Shown: positions 1 through 8,409 of the stretch, piece by piece
How positions within the stretch are numbered: position 1 is the first letter of the stretch
How the letters are laid out: each line of letters opens with the position of its first letter
The notes under the pieces: generated by a model
Seen by the model: only the letters and a program-made list of their open reading frames with translations
Database searches by the model: none
Told to the model about the DNA's origin: nothing
Assembly (NCBI GenBank): GCA_040506275.1
Contig: JBEVXD010000001.1
Span: 558,001-622,000 of the forward strand
DNA length: 64,000 nucleotides
Direction: 5' to 3'
Origin: Thiodiazotropha sp040506275
GTDB taxonomy: Bacteria > Pseudomonadota > Gammaproteobacteria > Chromatiales > Chromatiaceae
Program-made: the position numbers and the translations under genes

Positions 1-294
1 CTGTTGTTGTAGTTTTTCTGGAAGCCAGGTGTCATCAGAATCCAATAGTGCAATCCACTCTCCACGGGCCTGTTTTATACCACTATTTCGGGCCTGGCTT
101 ACTCCAGAATTGGGTTGTGAAAGGTAGATGCACTGAGGGTAGTTGGTTTCAATAAGCGCTTTAGTGCCATCATTAGAGCCATCGTCGACAACAATTACTT
201 CCAATGGCGTGAGATTTTGAGAAAAGACTGAGTCCAATGCCCGGGGAAGGGTGTGGACACGGTTATGGCTGGGAATGATTACAGAGATAGACAT
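1..294 (-). CDS. Family 2 glycosyltransferase, N-terminal part (cut by window start)
   Basis: The 98 visible codons encode a typical GT-A glycosyltransferase family 2 N-terminus. It opens MSISVIIPSHNR, followed by a VVDDGSNDGT nucleotide-binding motif near residue 38 and SGVSQARNSGI and LLDSDDTW near residues 70-90; the last is the DXD-type metal/sugar-nucleotide site. Such enzymes transfer a sugar from a nucleotide-sugar donor to a polysaccharide or lipid-linked acceptor at the inner membrane face. The C-terminal acceptor part lies outside the window, so substrate cannot be inferred. The gene probably belongs to a surface-polysaccharide locus to the left. The start is the ATG whose complement ends at 294. 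Confidence 0.88.
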   Translation of the reverse strand, partial: MSISVIIPSHNRVHTLPRALDSVFSQNLTPLEVIVVDDGSNDGTKALIETNYPQCIYLSQPNSGVSQARNSGIKQARGEWIALLDSDDTWLPEKLQQQ

Positions 295-584
295 AGCAAA
301 AGCATAACTGTTAAGTTACTGATTGTTAATAATTAATGTTGTTAGTTTCTGTTTTAGCCAGCCAAAATGGGATATGTTCAGAATCTTGAGTCAGGGCGGT
401 TTGTCAATTCCATAACTCAGAAGCCCTGATAACACAGAAAGTAGACTCATGTGAAGTATCTAAAAAGGGGAAATGATGATCTACAGTGTGACATGGGTTG
501 GATATTTCCAGAAAAATATTGTTATTTGATTTATACTGCCATATGTTGTCTGGCTGTAAGAAAGTGCAATTGAGGGATGAATAA

Positions 585-1463
585 GTGCTTGTATGGCAAA
601 GGAGTTTGCAAAAAGTAACCTCCTACCTCCATGAGGTGGGTATACATGGAGCCCATGCAAAAGTGAAATCGAGACGATTTGATACAGATGCCGTACTTGA
701 AAAGATTTTAAAGCACGACAAAGAGGGCTTTAACTCTTTTTATGAGCGCTATCGCGGACGCGTTTATCGCTTTATCGTGCGCCAATATGGAACCAACGAG
801 TTTGGAAAAGCAGCCTACTATTCCGCTTGGCGCCATTTGGTCGTGGCCGGAATAAGCAGTGATACACCAAAAGATCTGAAACTTTCATTTTATCAATATC
901 TAGGTACATCTGTTGGATCTCTGATGGCCTCAAGTCGCTCACAAGATCAAACCAACTATCTTCCTAAAGATATCGAACAGGATGGAAACTGGAGCTTAAG
1001 TCTTATAGAACATCTAAAACTTCTGAGCGATGAGAAGAAACGCTATTTCCTGTTCAAATACGAAATCGGTATCAGTGAAGCCGCAATGGCAAAGACTTTT
1101 AGCGTAAAAAGAAGAGTGATTGAAAGCAGTATAAAGGAGACGGAAGCGGAGCTACTGGATGGTTTGAAAGAGGCTGGTCTTCCAAAGAATTATTCTTTGG
1201 AAAAACTCTATAGAGGGAGCCGGGTAGTAAAGCCCCCTGTCTCTTGGGATAAAGAGATACTCGAATCCTTTGATATGTGGGTGAAGCAGGCTGACCGGCC
1301 TGCTGAGGGAGCAGAAGTATCAGGTGAAGAAGTGCCAGCAGCTGGATTGTCCGGGAAATGGAATCAACTCCGTGATCATGTAAAAAGTAAATTGTCCTCC
1401 ATCAATAAACGCACTTCAGCTAAACAGAATCGTAATCGAAAGCTTTCATCGTCTCACCGCTGA
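585..1463 (+). CDS. Sigma-70-like (ECF-like) protein with C-terminal extension
   Basis: This 292-residue protein has a region-2-like segment near residues 37-75 (VLEKILKHDKEGFNSFYERY) and a region-4-like helix-turn-helix near 145-190 (LSDEKKRYFLFKYEIGISEA). A ~100-residue hydrophilic, basic tail follows. The order and spacing match small ECF sigma factors, but the regions are divergent and the tail is unusual. It may be a sigma factor or a derived DNA-binding regulator. GTG at 585 is preceded by GAGGGATGA at a suitable distance. It stands alone between a glycosyltransferase on the other strand and a convergent FMN enzyme; no anti-sigma gene is adjacent. Targets are unknown. Confidence 0.6.
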   Translation: MLVWQRSLQKVTSYLHEVGIHGAHAKVKSRRFDTDAVLEKILKHDKEGFNSFYERYRGRVYRFIVRQYGTNEFGKAAYYSAWRHLVVAGISSDTPKDLKLSFYQYLGTSVGSLMASSRSQDQTNYLPKDIEQDGNWSLSLIEHLKLLSDEKKRYFLFKYEIGISEAAMAKTFSVKRRVIESSIKETEAELLDGLKEAGLPKNYSLEKLYRGSRVVKPPVSWDKEILESFDMWVKQADRPAEGAEVSGEEVPAAGLSGKWNQLRDHVKSKLSSINKRTSAKQNRNRKLSSSHR

Positions 1464-1565
1464 TCCTACAGTTTGAATAAAAACATGCTCATTATCGTTG
1501 CAGCTTGCAAGCGTGTGATCGAATTTTATTTATAGTCTAGATTGAAATCTCTTTTTAAAGGCTTT

Positions 1566-3077
1566 TTAGCCTGCTGATTGCCTGTCGACAGGAGGATATA
1601 GCTCATTCAGCGGTAGTGATTTACCATTTTCCATGACCATACGGGCATGAAAACGTTTGAGTTCTCTAGGTTCTTTTACACCGCAGGCATGTGCAAGCAT
1701 TCCAACCTCATAACTCATATTTTTTACATAGTTGGCAACCCGTTCGGCTTTGTCGGACGGGACCAGGCCCCGTTGCAGTTTTTTGTTGTGCGTCGTGATA
1801 CCTGTAGGACAGCTGTTTTTATTACACTGCAGTGCTTGAATGCAGCCCAACGCAAACATAAACCCACGAGCAGAAGTGACAAAGTCTGCACCTATCGCCA
1901 GCGCCCAGGCTACGCCTGCGGGAGTGACTAACTTTCCGGAACAGACAATCTTTATACGGCTTCTGAGGCCATATTCACACAACATATCAACAACCATCGG
2001 AAGGCTTTCATTCAACGTTAAACCGACATAGTCCATCAACACCATTGGTGCAGCGCCGGTGCCACCATCAGCACCATCAATCGTAATGAAATCGGGGGCA
2101 CAGGTCTCACCCCGCTGTTGTATCCGCTCGAACAGTGCTTCCAACCATCCGTAGGCACCCACAACAGTTTTAAACCCAACCGGTTTTCCTGTGACCTGGC
2201 GTATGCGTTCTATCATATCCAGCAGATCGTCTGGATTATTGATGTCCGGGTGTCGGTTAGGACTGATGGCATCACATCCAACTTTGATACCACGAATTCG
2301 GGCAATCTCCTCAGTAACTTTTGCGGCGGGTAAGATGCCTCCCTTACCAGGTTTAGCACCCTGACTGAGTTTTATTTCAAACATACATACTGATTGATGC
2401 GCAGCCACCTGCTTGAGTTTCTCATCGGAGAGTGCACCAGATTCATCTCTGACGCCAAATTTAGCAGTGCCAATTTGAAATACTAAGTCTGCTCCACCCT
2501 CCAGATGATAGGGTGACAAGCCACCCTCACCAGTATTCAACCAGCATCCTGCTGCCTCAGCTCCATAAGAGAGTGCCTTGATAGCAGGTACTGAGAGCGC
2601 ACCAAAACTCATACCCGAAATATTGATCAGTGAATCGGTTGAGTATGGTGCTTCACAATCAGGACCGATTATTACAGTCTTGGCGGGTACGGCATCTTCT
2701 CCCAGGGTTGGATAAGGGCAATTGACGAACAGTATCGAACCTGAGGGGCGTAGATCCCGTGTTGAGCCAAATCCGATGGTATTGTTGACACCTTTTGCTG
2801 CTCGGTATACCCAGGATCGTTCAGCTCTATTAAAGGGGAGCTCTTCCCTGTCCATAGCAAAAAAGTATTGTCTGAAGAACTCTCCAAGGTGTTCAAAAAA
2901 ATAGCGGAAACGACCTATTACCGGGTAGTTTCTTCTAATGGTCTGTTGTGTTTGAGTAACATCAATCACGTACAGAAAAAGTACTGTTAATACCGCCAGG
3001 CCAATGAAAAAAATAAATAAAACCGTCAATATCTCAATAAAACCAAAAAACCAGCTTTCTGCGAGTGTGCTCATCAT
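1566..3077 (-). CDS. FMN-binding glutamate synthase-like protein, membrane anchored
   Basis: This 503-residue protein resembles the FMN/[3Fe-4S] synthase domain of glutamate synthase large subunit but lacks the glutaminase domain. Residues ~10-40 form one or two hydrophobic helices that should anchor it in the inner membrane. The barrel is recognisable from INISGMSFGALS (~150), NTGEGGLSPYH (~182) and TIDGADGGTGAAP (~332). The cluster cysteines lie in CIQALQCNKNSCPTG (~410-425). Stand-alone members of this family are common in proteobacteria and their reaction is often unproven, so glutamate synthesis should not be assumed. The gene is convergent with the sigma-like gene. The start has GGAG nine bases upstream. 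Confidence 0.85.
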   Translation of the reverse strand: MMSTLAESWFFGFIEILTVLFIFFIGLAVLTVLFLYVIDVTQTQQTIRRNYPVIGRFRYFFEHLGEFFRQYFFAMDREELPFNRAERSWVYRAAKGVNNTIGFGSTRDLRPSGSILFVNCPYPTLGEDAVPAKTVIIGPDCEAPYSTDSLINISGMSFGALSVPAIKALSYGAEAAGCWLNTGEGGLSPYHLEGGADLVFQIGTAKFGVRDESGALSDEKLKQVAAHQSVCMFEIKLSQGAKPGKGGILPAAKVTEEIARIRGIKVGCDAISPNRHPDINNPDDLLDMIERIRQVTGKPVGFKTVVGAYGWLEALFERIQQRGETCAPDFITIDGADGGTGAAPMVLMDYVGLTLNESLPMVVDMLCEYGLRSRIKIVCSGKLVTPAGVAWALAIGADFVTSARGFMFALGCIQALQCNKNSCPTGITTHNKKLQRGLVPSDKAERVANYVKNMSYEVGMLAHACGVKEPRELKRFHARMVMENGKSLPLNELYPPVDRQSAG

Positions 3078-3452
3078 GGTGGGAATCTCCTCTTCGTAAG
3101 CAATACGAACGATAGTGTTTTTTGGATGTGCTGTAGTTAGTTTTTGTTTTGTGGCTTAGCCGCTTAGCCGCCCAAACATCCATATCGTATGTTTAGGTCT
3201 ATTCGTGTTAACAGGTCCTAGCATAAGCCAATAAAATACAAGCTTGGGGGCCATTCTGATTTTGTGCTTAATTTTTTATACATTTGTGAATATTCAGGCA
3301 GCGTGAATTTCCTCTGAATTGATGTTCAGAGTGAATAATCTATTCAATCCTCACTAATTCAGACAATTTGTAATCAGCTTGTGCCTCTCAAAGACTTTCT
3401 GCTGCATTCCAGGTAGTGTAGAATTCCCGCTTTTTCCCAAGCCGGTGAAGCA
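3078..3452. other. Intergenic region upstream of prfB, with a repeat remnant
   Basis: No gene is visible. The stretch separates the divergent FMN enzyme and prfB, so it must hold both promoters. TAGAAT at 3419-3424 could be a -10 box for prfB, though no good -35 box pairs with it. A 16-base remnant at 3205-3220 matches the inner end of the 269-bp element described at 40620. Confidence 0.5.
3205..3220. repeat. Solo inverted-repeat end of the 269-bp element type
   Basis: GTGTTAACAGGTCCTA matches the right terminal repeat of the element at 40620-40888 with one mismatch (T for C). No partner end is visible nearby, so this is a remnant left by deletion or a chance match. The palindromic GTTAAC centre raises the chance of coincidence. 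Confidence 0.4.
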
Positions 3453-4551
3453 ATGCAAGATATTAACCCCATCAACAATCTGATCGATGATCTGAAGAGA
3501 AGGGCCGCCTCCCTCAGGGGGTATCTTTGACTATGAGGTCAAGCAGGAACGCCTGACTGAGGTTTTGCGGGAGCTTGAGGATCCTGAGGTTTGGAATGAT
3601 CCCGAACGGGCGCAGGCGCTGGGAAAGGAAAGATCTAGCTTGGAAATGGTAGTCCTGACCTTGGATGAGCTTAGCGAAGGTTTAGGCGATGCCTCTGAAC
3701 TTTTGGAGATGGCGGTAGAGGAAGGGGATGAAACCGCAGTCTCGTCCATTGAGGTGGAATTAAACGGCTATGAGCAGCAGGTTTCAGGCCTTGAATTCCG
3801 GCGTATGTTCTCCGGAGAGACTGATGCTTGCAACGCCTTTCTGGACATTCAGGCCGGGTCCGGTGGCACTGAGGCTCAAGATTGGGCTGAAATGTTACTG
3901 CGTATGTACTTACGATGGGCTGAGCATCGCGGTTTCAAGACTGAATTGATCGAGGTCTCTGCCGGAGAGGTGGCGGGTATTAAAAGTGCCACTGTACGAA
4001 TCGAGGGAGAATATGTGTTCGGCTGGTTGCGAACCGAGATAGGCGTCCATCGGTTGGTACGTAAATCCCCCTTTGATTCTGGCAATAGACGACACACCTC
4101 TTTTGCTGCGGTATTTATTTCACCAGAGATTGACGACTCTATCGAAGTCGATATCAATCCGGCTGATCTAAGAATCGATGTATACCGCGCAAGCGGCGCA
4201 GGAGGTCAGCATGTCAACCGGACTGAATCAGCAGTACGTATTACACATAATCCCACCGGGACTGTGGTGCAATGTCAGAATGACCGTTCTCAGCACAAAA
4301 ACAAGGCCACTGCAATGAAGCAGTTGAAGGCCAAACTCTATGAGCTCGAAATTCAGAAACGCAATGCATCTCAGCAGGAGCTTGAAGAGACTAAATCCGA
4401 TATCGGATGGGGTAGTCAGATTCGAAGCTATGTGTTGGATGCATCCCGTATAAAGGACCTACGTACTGGTGTGGAAACCGGAAATACACAGGCTGTGCTT
4501 GACGGTGGCCTTGATATGTTTATCGAAGCCAGTCTTAAAAGTGGATTGTAA
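3453..4551 (+). CDS. prfB: Peptide chain release factor 2 (programmed +1 frameshift)
   Basis: RF2 recognises UGA and UAA and triggers peptide release. The gene is split: 25 codons from ATG 3453 reach an in-frame TGA at 3528-3530, and a +1 shift at CTT-T continues at GAC 3529 to 4551. The joined product is 365 residues, the usual RF2 length. SPF (in VRKSPFDSGN), the stop-codon recognition motif, and GGQ (in ASGAGGQHVNR), the catalytic motif, are intact. The shift is autoregulatory: low RF2 makes ribosomes pause at TGA and slip. lysS follows 62 bases downstream on the same strand, as in Escherichia coli. Confidence 0.97.
3516..3531 (+). promoter_or_regulatory. prfB: prfB programmed +1 frameshift site
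   Basis: The site has the canonical parts: an internal Shine-Dalgarno-like AGGGGG at 3516-3521, then TAT, the slippery CTT at 3525-3527 and the stop TGA followed by C (3528-3531). UGA-C is a weak termination context. Base for base this matches the site conserved in most bacterial prfB genes. Confidence 0.97.
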
Positions 4552-4613
4552 TTGCTTCCAGTTACAATCAAAGAACAGTTAAAAGTTAGACCAAACTGAG
4601 TTGATAAATAGAT

Positions 4614-6107
4614 ATGAACGATCAGACACAGGACGAAAACAAACTCATCGCCCAACGTCGAGAGAAACTGCAAAAAATACGGGACAGCGGCATTGCTTTT
4701 CCGAATGACTTCCGACGCAATAGTATGGCGGGTGAGTTACATGCAGAATACGATGACAATAGTGATGAAGCATTGGAGTCACAAGCTCTGAGAGTGAGTT
4801 TGGCCGGGCGATTGATGAGTCGTCGGGTGATGGGTAAAGCAAGTTTTGCTCATCTTCAGGATATGTCAGGCAGAATGCAGTTGTTTGTACAGCGTGATTC
4901 CCTGGAAGAGGGACTCTACAACGAACAATTCAAGAAGTGGGATATCGGTGACATCATTGGTGCGGAGGGGGTTCTGTTTAAAACCAAGACCGGCGAATTG
5001 TCGGTGAAGGTAGATAAACTGAGGTTGTTAACCAAAGCGCTTCGACCATTGCCAGAAAAGTTTCATGGTCTTTCAGATCAGGAGCAGCGTTATCGTCAGC
5101 GCTATGTTGACCTGATCATGAACAATGCATCCCGCGAAACTTTTCGTCAGCGTACGAAGATTGTGCAGTTCATCCGTAGTTATCTCGATGGTCGAGGTTT
5201 TATGGAAGTTGAGACGCCAATGATGCAGGTGATACCTGGCGGTGCCACAGCACGACCGTTTGCTACCCGTCATAATGCCCTTGATATGGATATGTTCCTG
5301 CGCATCGCTCCTGAGCTCTATCTTAAACGACTGGTGGTTGGGGGCTTCGAAAAAGTCTACGAAGTCAATCGTAACTTTCGGAATGAGGGTCTTTCGACCA
5401 GGCATAACCCAGAGTTCACGATGTTAGAATTCTATGAGGCATATGCAGACTTTCATGATCTGATGGATCTGACTGAGGCGATGTTGCGTGGCCTCTGTGA
5501 GCACGTTCTGGGATCACATCAGGTGACCTATCAGGGTGAAACGTACGATTTTGCCAGCTCATTTCAACGCATGTCGGTGAAAGATTCGATCCTACAGTTC
5601 AATTCTGATATCAGTTCTGACCAGCTCGATTCCCTGGAGCAGGCTAGAGCGATTGCTGAAAGGTTGCAGATTCCTATCAAGGAGAGTTATGGCCTCGGTA
5701 AGGTGCAGATCGAAATATTCGAAAAAACAGTTGAACATCGTCTGATGAATCCAACTTTTATAACAGCTTATCCCACTGAGGTTTCCCCTCTGGCAAGGCG
5801 TAATGACAACGACCCGTTTGTCACCGATAGATTCGAGTTTTTCGTGGGTGGTCGAGAGATTGCAAATGGCTTTTCTGAGCTCAACGATGCAGAAGATCAA
5901 GCAGAAAGATTTAGCAAGCAGGTGGCTGAGAAAGAGGCTGGGGATGACGAGGCGATGCACTATGATGAAGACTATGTGCGTGCGCTTGAGCATGGTATGC
6001 CCCCCACAGCAGGAGAGGGCATTGGTATTGACCGATTGGTGATGCTATTGACAGATTCACCCTCAATAAGGGATGTGTTGCTGTTTCCCCATATGCGGCC
6101 TGAGTAG
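4614..6107 (+). CDS. lysS: Lysyl-tRNA synthetase, class II
   Basis: This 497-residue enzyme charges tRNA-Lys with lysine. An N-terminal OB-fold anticodon-binding domain (~60-150, VSLAGRLMSRRVMGKASFAH) precedes the class II catalytic core. Motif 2 is visible as YEVNRNFRNEGLSTRHNPEF near 250-270, and motif 3 as GEGIGIDRLVMLLTD near 465-480. The length is normal. It probably forms a transcription unit with prfB. Ordinary housekeeping gene with no odd residues seen. Confidence 0.97.
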   Translation: MNDQTQDENKLIAQRREKLQKIRDSGIAFPNDFRRNSMAGELHAEYDDNSDEALESQALRVSLAGRLMSRRVMGKASFAHLQDMSGRMQLFVQRDSLEEGLYNEQFKKWDIGDIIGAEGVLFKTKTGELSVKVDKLRLLTKALRPLPEKFHGLSDQEQRYRQRYVDLIMNNASRETFRQRTKIVQFIRSYLDGRGFMEVETPMMQVIPGGATARPFATRHNALDMDMFLRIAPELYLKRLVVGGFEKVYEVNRNFRNEGLSTRHNPEFTMLEFYEAYADFHDLMDLTEAMLRGLCEHVLGSHQVTYQGETYDFASSFQRMSVKDSILQFNSDISSDQLDSLEQARAIAERLQIPIKESYGLGKVQIEIFEKTVEHRLMNPTFITAYPTEVSPLARRNDNDPFVTDRFEFFVGGREIANGFSELNDAEDQAERFSKQVAEKEAGDDEAMHYDEDYVRALEHGMPPTAGEGIGIDRLVMLLTDSPSIRDVLLFPHMRPE

Positions 6108-6181
6108 TTGGCTGAAAGTTAAGATATTAATTGCTTATGAGTCGGACTGAAGGAAGTCGGCTCATGAGCAGATTGGAAAAA

Positions 6182-6259
6182 CCATTGCCTGCGAGCCGCG
6201 CCTTGATCAAGGGCAGGCTTGAAACCCTGAAGACGACATACTTAGTCGCCGGGTTAATA
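6182..6259. mobile_element. Composite remnant of short inverted-repeat elements
   Basis: Bases 6226-6259 equal the terminal repeat of the 200-bp elements at 12347 and 33716 (CTGAAGACGACATACTTAGT onward, ending GCCGGGTTAATA). Bases 6182-6214 match 35482-35514 with only transition differences, including the shared core CGCCTTGATCAAGGGC. The piece sits between convergent lysS and the antiporter gene and reaches into the antiporter coding end, where it provides the last tyrosine codon and the stop. It is a one-ended remnant, not a complete element. Confidence 0.7.
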
Positions 6260-8239
6260 GTGTCCATAGAGCAGCAGTCCTTCAGCATGTTCCAGATGTT
6301 GAGCTGTACCTGCCAGTACCAGTACATCACCATCCCGTAATCGGGTTTCCGGTTGTGGGGCTTCTCCGCGGATGCCGCCGCGACGGACTGCTGTGACACT
6401 TACTTCCCAATCCCACAAGTGCAGGTCTTCGATAGTATGACCCACAGCAAAGGCTCTTTTCGGCAGTGTGACAGTATGCAGGCGTTCCTGAAACGCCTCG
6501 TCATGCTCCAAGTCAATTGCTTCTTGACCATGGTAGAAATCCCTTAACAATTTATAGTGGCCTTCCCGGATTTCTCGCATAATTTTCAGAATACGGGAGC
6601 CGGGTACCTTAAGTAGCAGTAACAGCTGTCCCCCCATCATCAGACTCCCTTCCACTGCCTCAGGCATTACCTCACTTGCACCAGCCAGCTCCAGCTCTTC
6701 CAAATGAGTGTCATCCCGGGTTCTAACCAATACCGGGGTTTCTGGCGAATGGGACTTCAGGTAGTGAAGAATCTTCATCGCTGTGGAGTGTTCTTCAAAA
6801 GTTATTACAACAACTTCGGCTTTTTCGATACCCGCCGCTTGGATGATCTCCTGACGTGTTGCATCCCCAAAGTGTACAGGCTCGCCAGCTTCGTGAGCCT
6901 CTTGTACCACGCTTGGATCGAGATCCAATGCGACATAGAGGAAGCCCTCTCTTTGTAATAATCGGCCAAGATTTTGTCCGACACGGCCATAACCGCAGAT
7001 AATGACATGTCGATCCAGTTGCTCTGCTTCCTCTTCCAACTCATCCACACCACTATAATCTGAGCTGGTACTACGCAAAGCGCAGAATGTCTGGGCCAGG
7101 CGTCCGTTGTAGCGGATCATGAAGGGGGAGATGATCATACTGATAATAATGGCGGCAAACATAACCTGACTGGCATGGCTTGGTAACAGGGATGACTCCA
7201 AACTCAGATCAAGCAATACGAAGCCGAATTCACCACCCTGGGCGAGTAGTAGTCCGGAGCGAAAACTTGCCTCAATTGGACGTTTGCTAAGATATCCGAC
7301 CAGAAAGATGATGCTGGCTTTCAGAGCAATCAGGCCGATCGCTGCAATGACTACCCAGTGAATTATCGGCAATAATGAGCTGACATCTACCCGCATTCCC
7401 ACGGTGACAAAAAACAGACCAAGCAACACGTCCTGGAAAGGGCGTATGTCAGCTTCAATCTGGTGCCGGTACTCTGTCTCTCCTAACATCATTCCGGCCA
7501 GGAAAGCCCCCAGAGCAAGGGATAACCCAGCTTCATGAGTTAACCATGCTGCAGCCAATGAGACCAATAGTACGGTCATAGTGAACAACTCGGCTGAGCG
7601 AGCCCTGGCTATTTCATGGAAAAGAGGCCGCAGAACCCAGTGACCAAAAGCCATTATGATTGCGAATACGGCTATCGCTTTAACCACTGCCCAGGAGAGT
7701 GGTATCAGTAACCCTCCTGAACTTCCATCGGCGAGTAGAGGGATGACCACCAATAGCGGGATGACTGCCAGATCTTGAAATAGAAGAATGCTGATCCCCA
7801 ATCGCCCATGTTCCGTATTAAGTTCAGCCTGTTCTGAGAGCTGCTTGGTAACAATGGCAGTTGACGATAGTGCAATAATGGCACCAGTGATCAGGGCGGC
7901 AGGGGGTTCCAAACCCAATAGCCAGGCTATGGCAGCGGCAAGCGCGCCTGTCAGCAATACCTGACTCCCCCCTAAGCCGAATACCGTCCCCTTCATGGCC
8001 ACCATCTGTGGTAGAGAGAACTCCAGTCCGATGGTGAAGAGCAAAAACACCACCCCAAACTCTGCCAGGAATCTCGTGTCTTCATTTGAACTAATCAGAC
8101 CGATGCCAAATGGGCCTACCAGGATTCCTACAATCAGATAGCCCAGAATAGGTGGCAGATGCAGACGCCTGAACAGGGTTACCGTCATTACGGAGACAGC
8201 GAGCAGTAAGAGAATGATCTGTAGGGTGTGAATATTCAT
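6254..8239 (-). CDS. CPA2 cation:proton antiporter with TrkA-N and TrkA-C domains (YbaL/KefB type)
   Basis: This 661-residue membrane protein exchanges K+ or Na+ for protons. Residues ~1-385 form the Na+/H+ exchanger domain of about 12 helices (start MNIHTLQIILLLLAVSVM). A Rossmann TrkA-N domain at ~412-530 carries the NAD-binding motif HVIICGYGRVGQNLG, and a TrkA-C-like ligand domain covers ~575-660. The layout matches YbaL and KefB/KefC, which gate cation efflux by nucleotide or thiol ligands. No kefF/kefG ancillary gene is adjacent. The final Tyr codon and TAA stop lie inside a mobile-element end, so the native C-terminus may have been slightly altered. Confidence 0.9.
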   Translation of the reverse strand: MNIHTLQIILLLLAVSVMTVTLFRRLHLPPILGYLIVGILVGPFGIGLISSNEDTRFLAEFGVVFLLFTIGLEFSLPQMVAMKGTVFGLGGSQVLLTGALAAAIAWLLGLEPPAALITGAIIALSSTAIVTKQLSEQAELNTEHGRLGISILLFQDLAVIPLLVVIPLLADGSSGGLLIPLSWAVVKAIAVFAIIMAFGHWVLRPLFHEIARARSAELFTMTVLLVSLAAAWLTHEAGLSLALGAFLAGMMLGETEYRHQIEADIRPFQDVLLGLFFVTVGMRVDVSSLLPIIHWVVIAAIGLIALKASIIFLVGYLSKRPIEASFRSGLLLAQGGEFGFVLLDLSLESSLLPSHASQVMFAAIIISMIISPFMIRYNGRLAQTFCALRSTSSDYSGVDELEEEAEQLDRHVIICGYGRVGQNLGRLLQREGFLYVALDLDPSVVQEAHEAGEPVHFGDATRQEIIQAAGIEKAEVVVITFEEHSTAMKILHYLKSHSPETPVLVRTRDDTHLEELELAGASEVMPEAVEGSLMMGGQLLLLLKVPGSRILKIMREIREGHYKLLRDFYHGQEAIDLEHDEAFQERLHTVTLPKRAFAVGHTIEDLHLWDWEVSVTAVRRGGIRGEAPQPETRLRDGDVLVLAGTAQHLEHAEGLLLYGHY

Positions 8240-8409
8240 CTTTAGCTGTTTTACATCATAAATCAGTTTGGGATCAATAATTGCGCAGAGTGTGAGTTTG
8301 AGGAAATAGAAGAAATAAATCCAATCAAATAAACGTCAAAATATTTCATGGGGTAATAACTGCTTAAGTGGTAAAATCGGGGGATTCAAAGCAATAGAAC
8401 AATATAATC

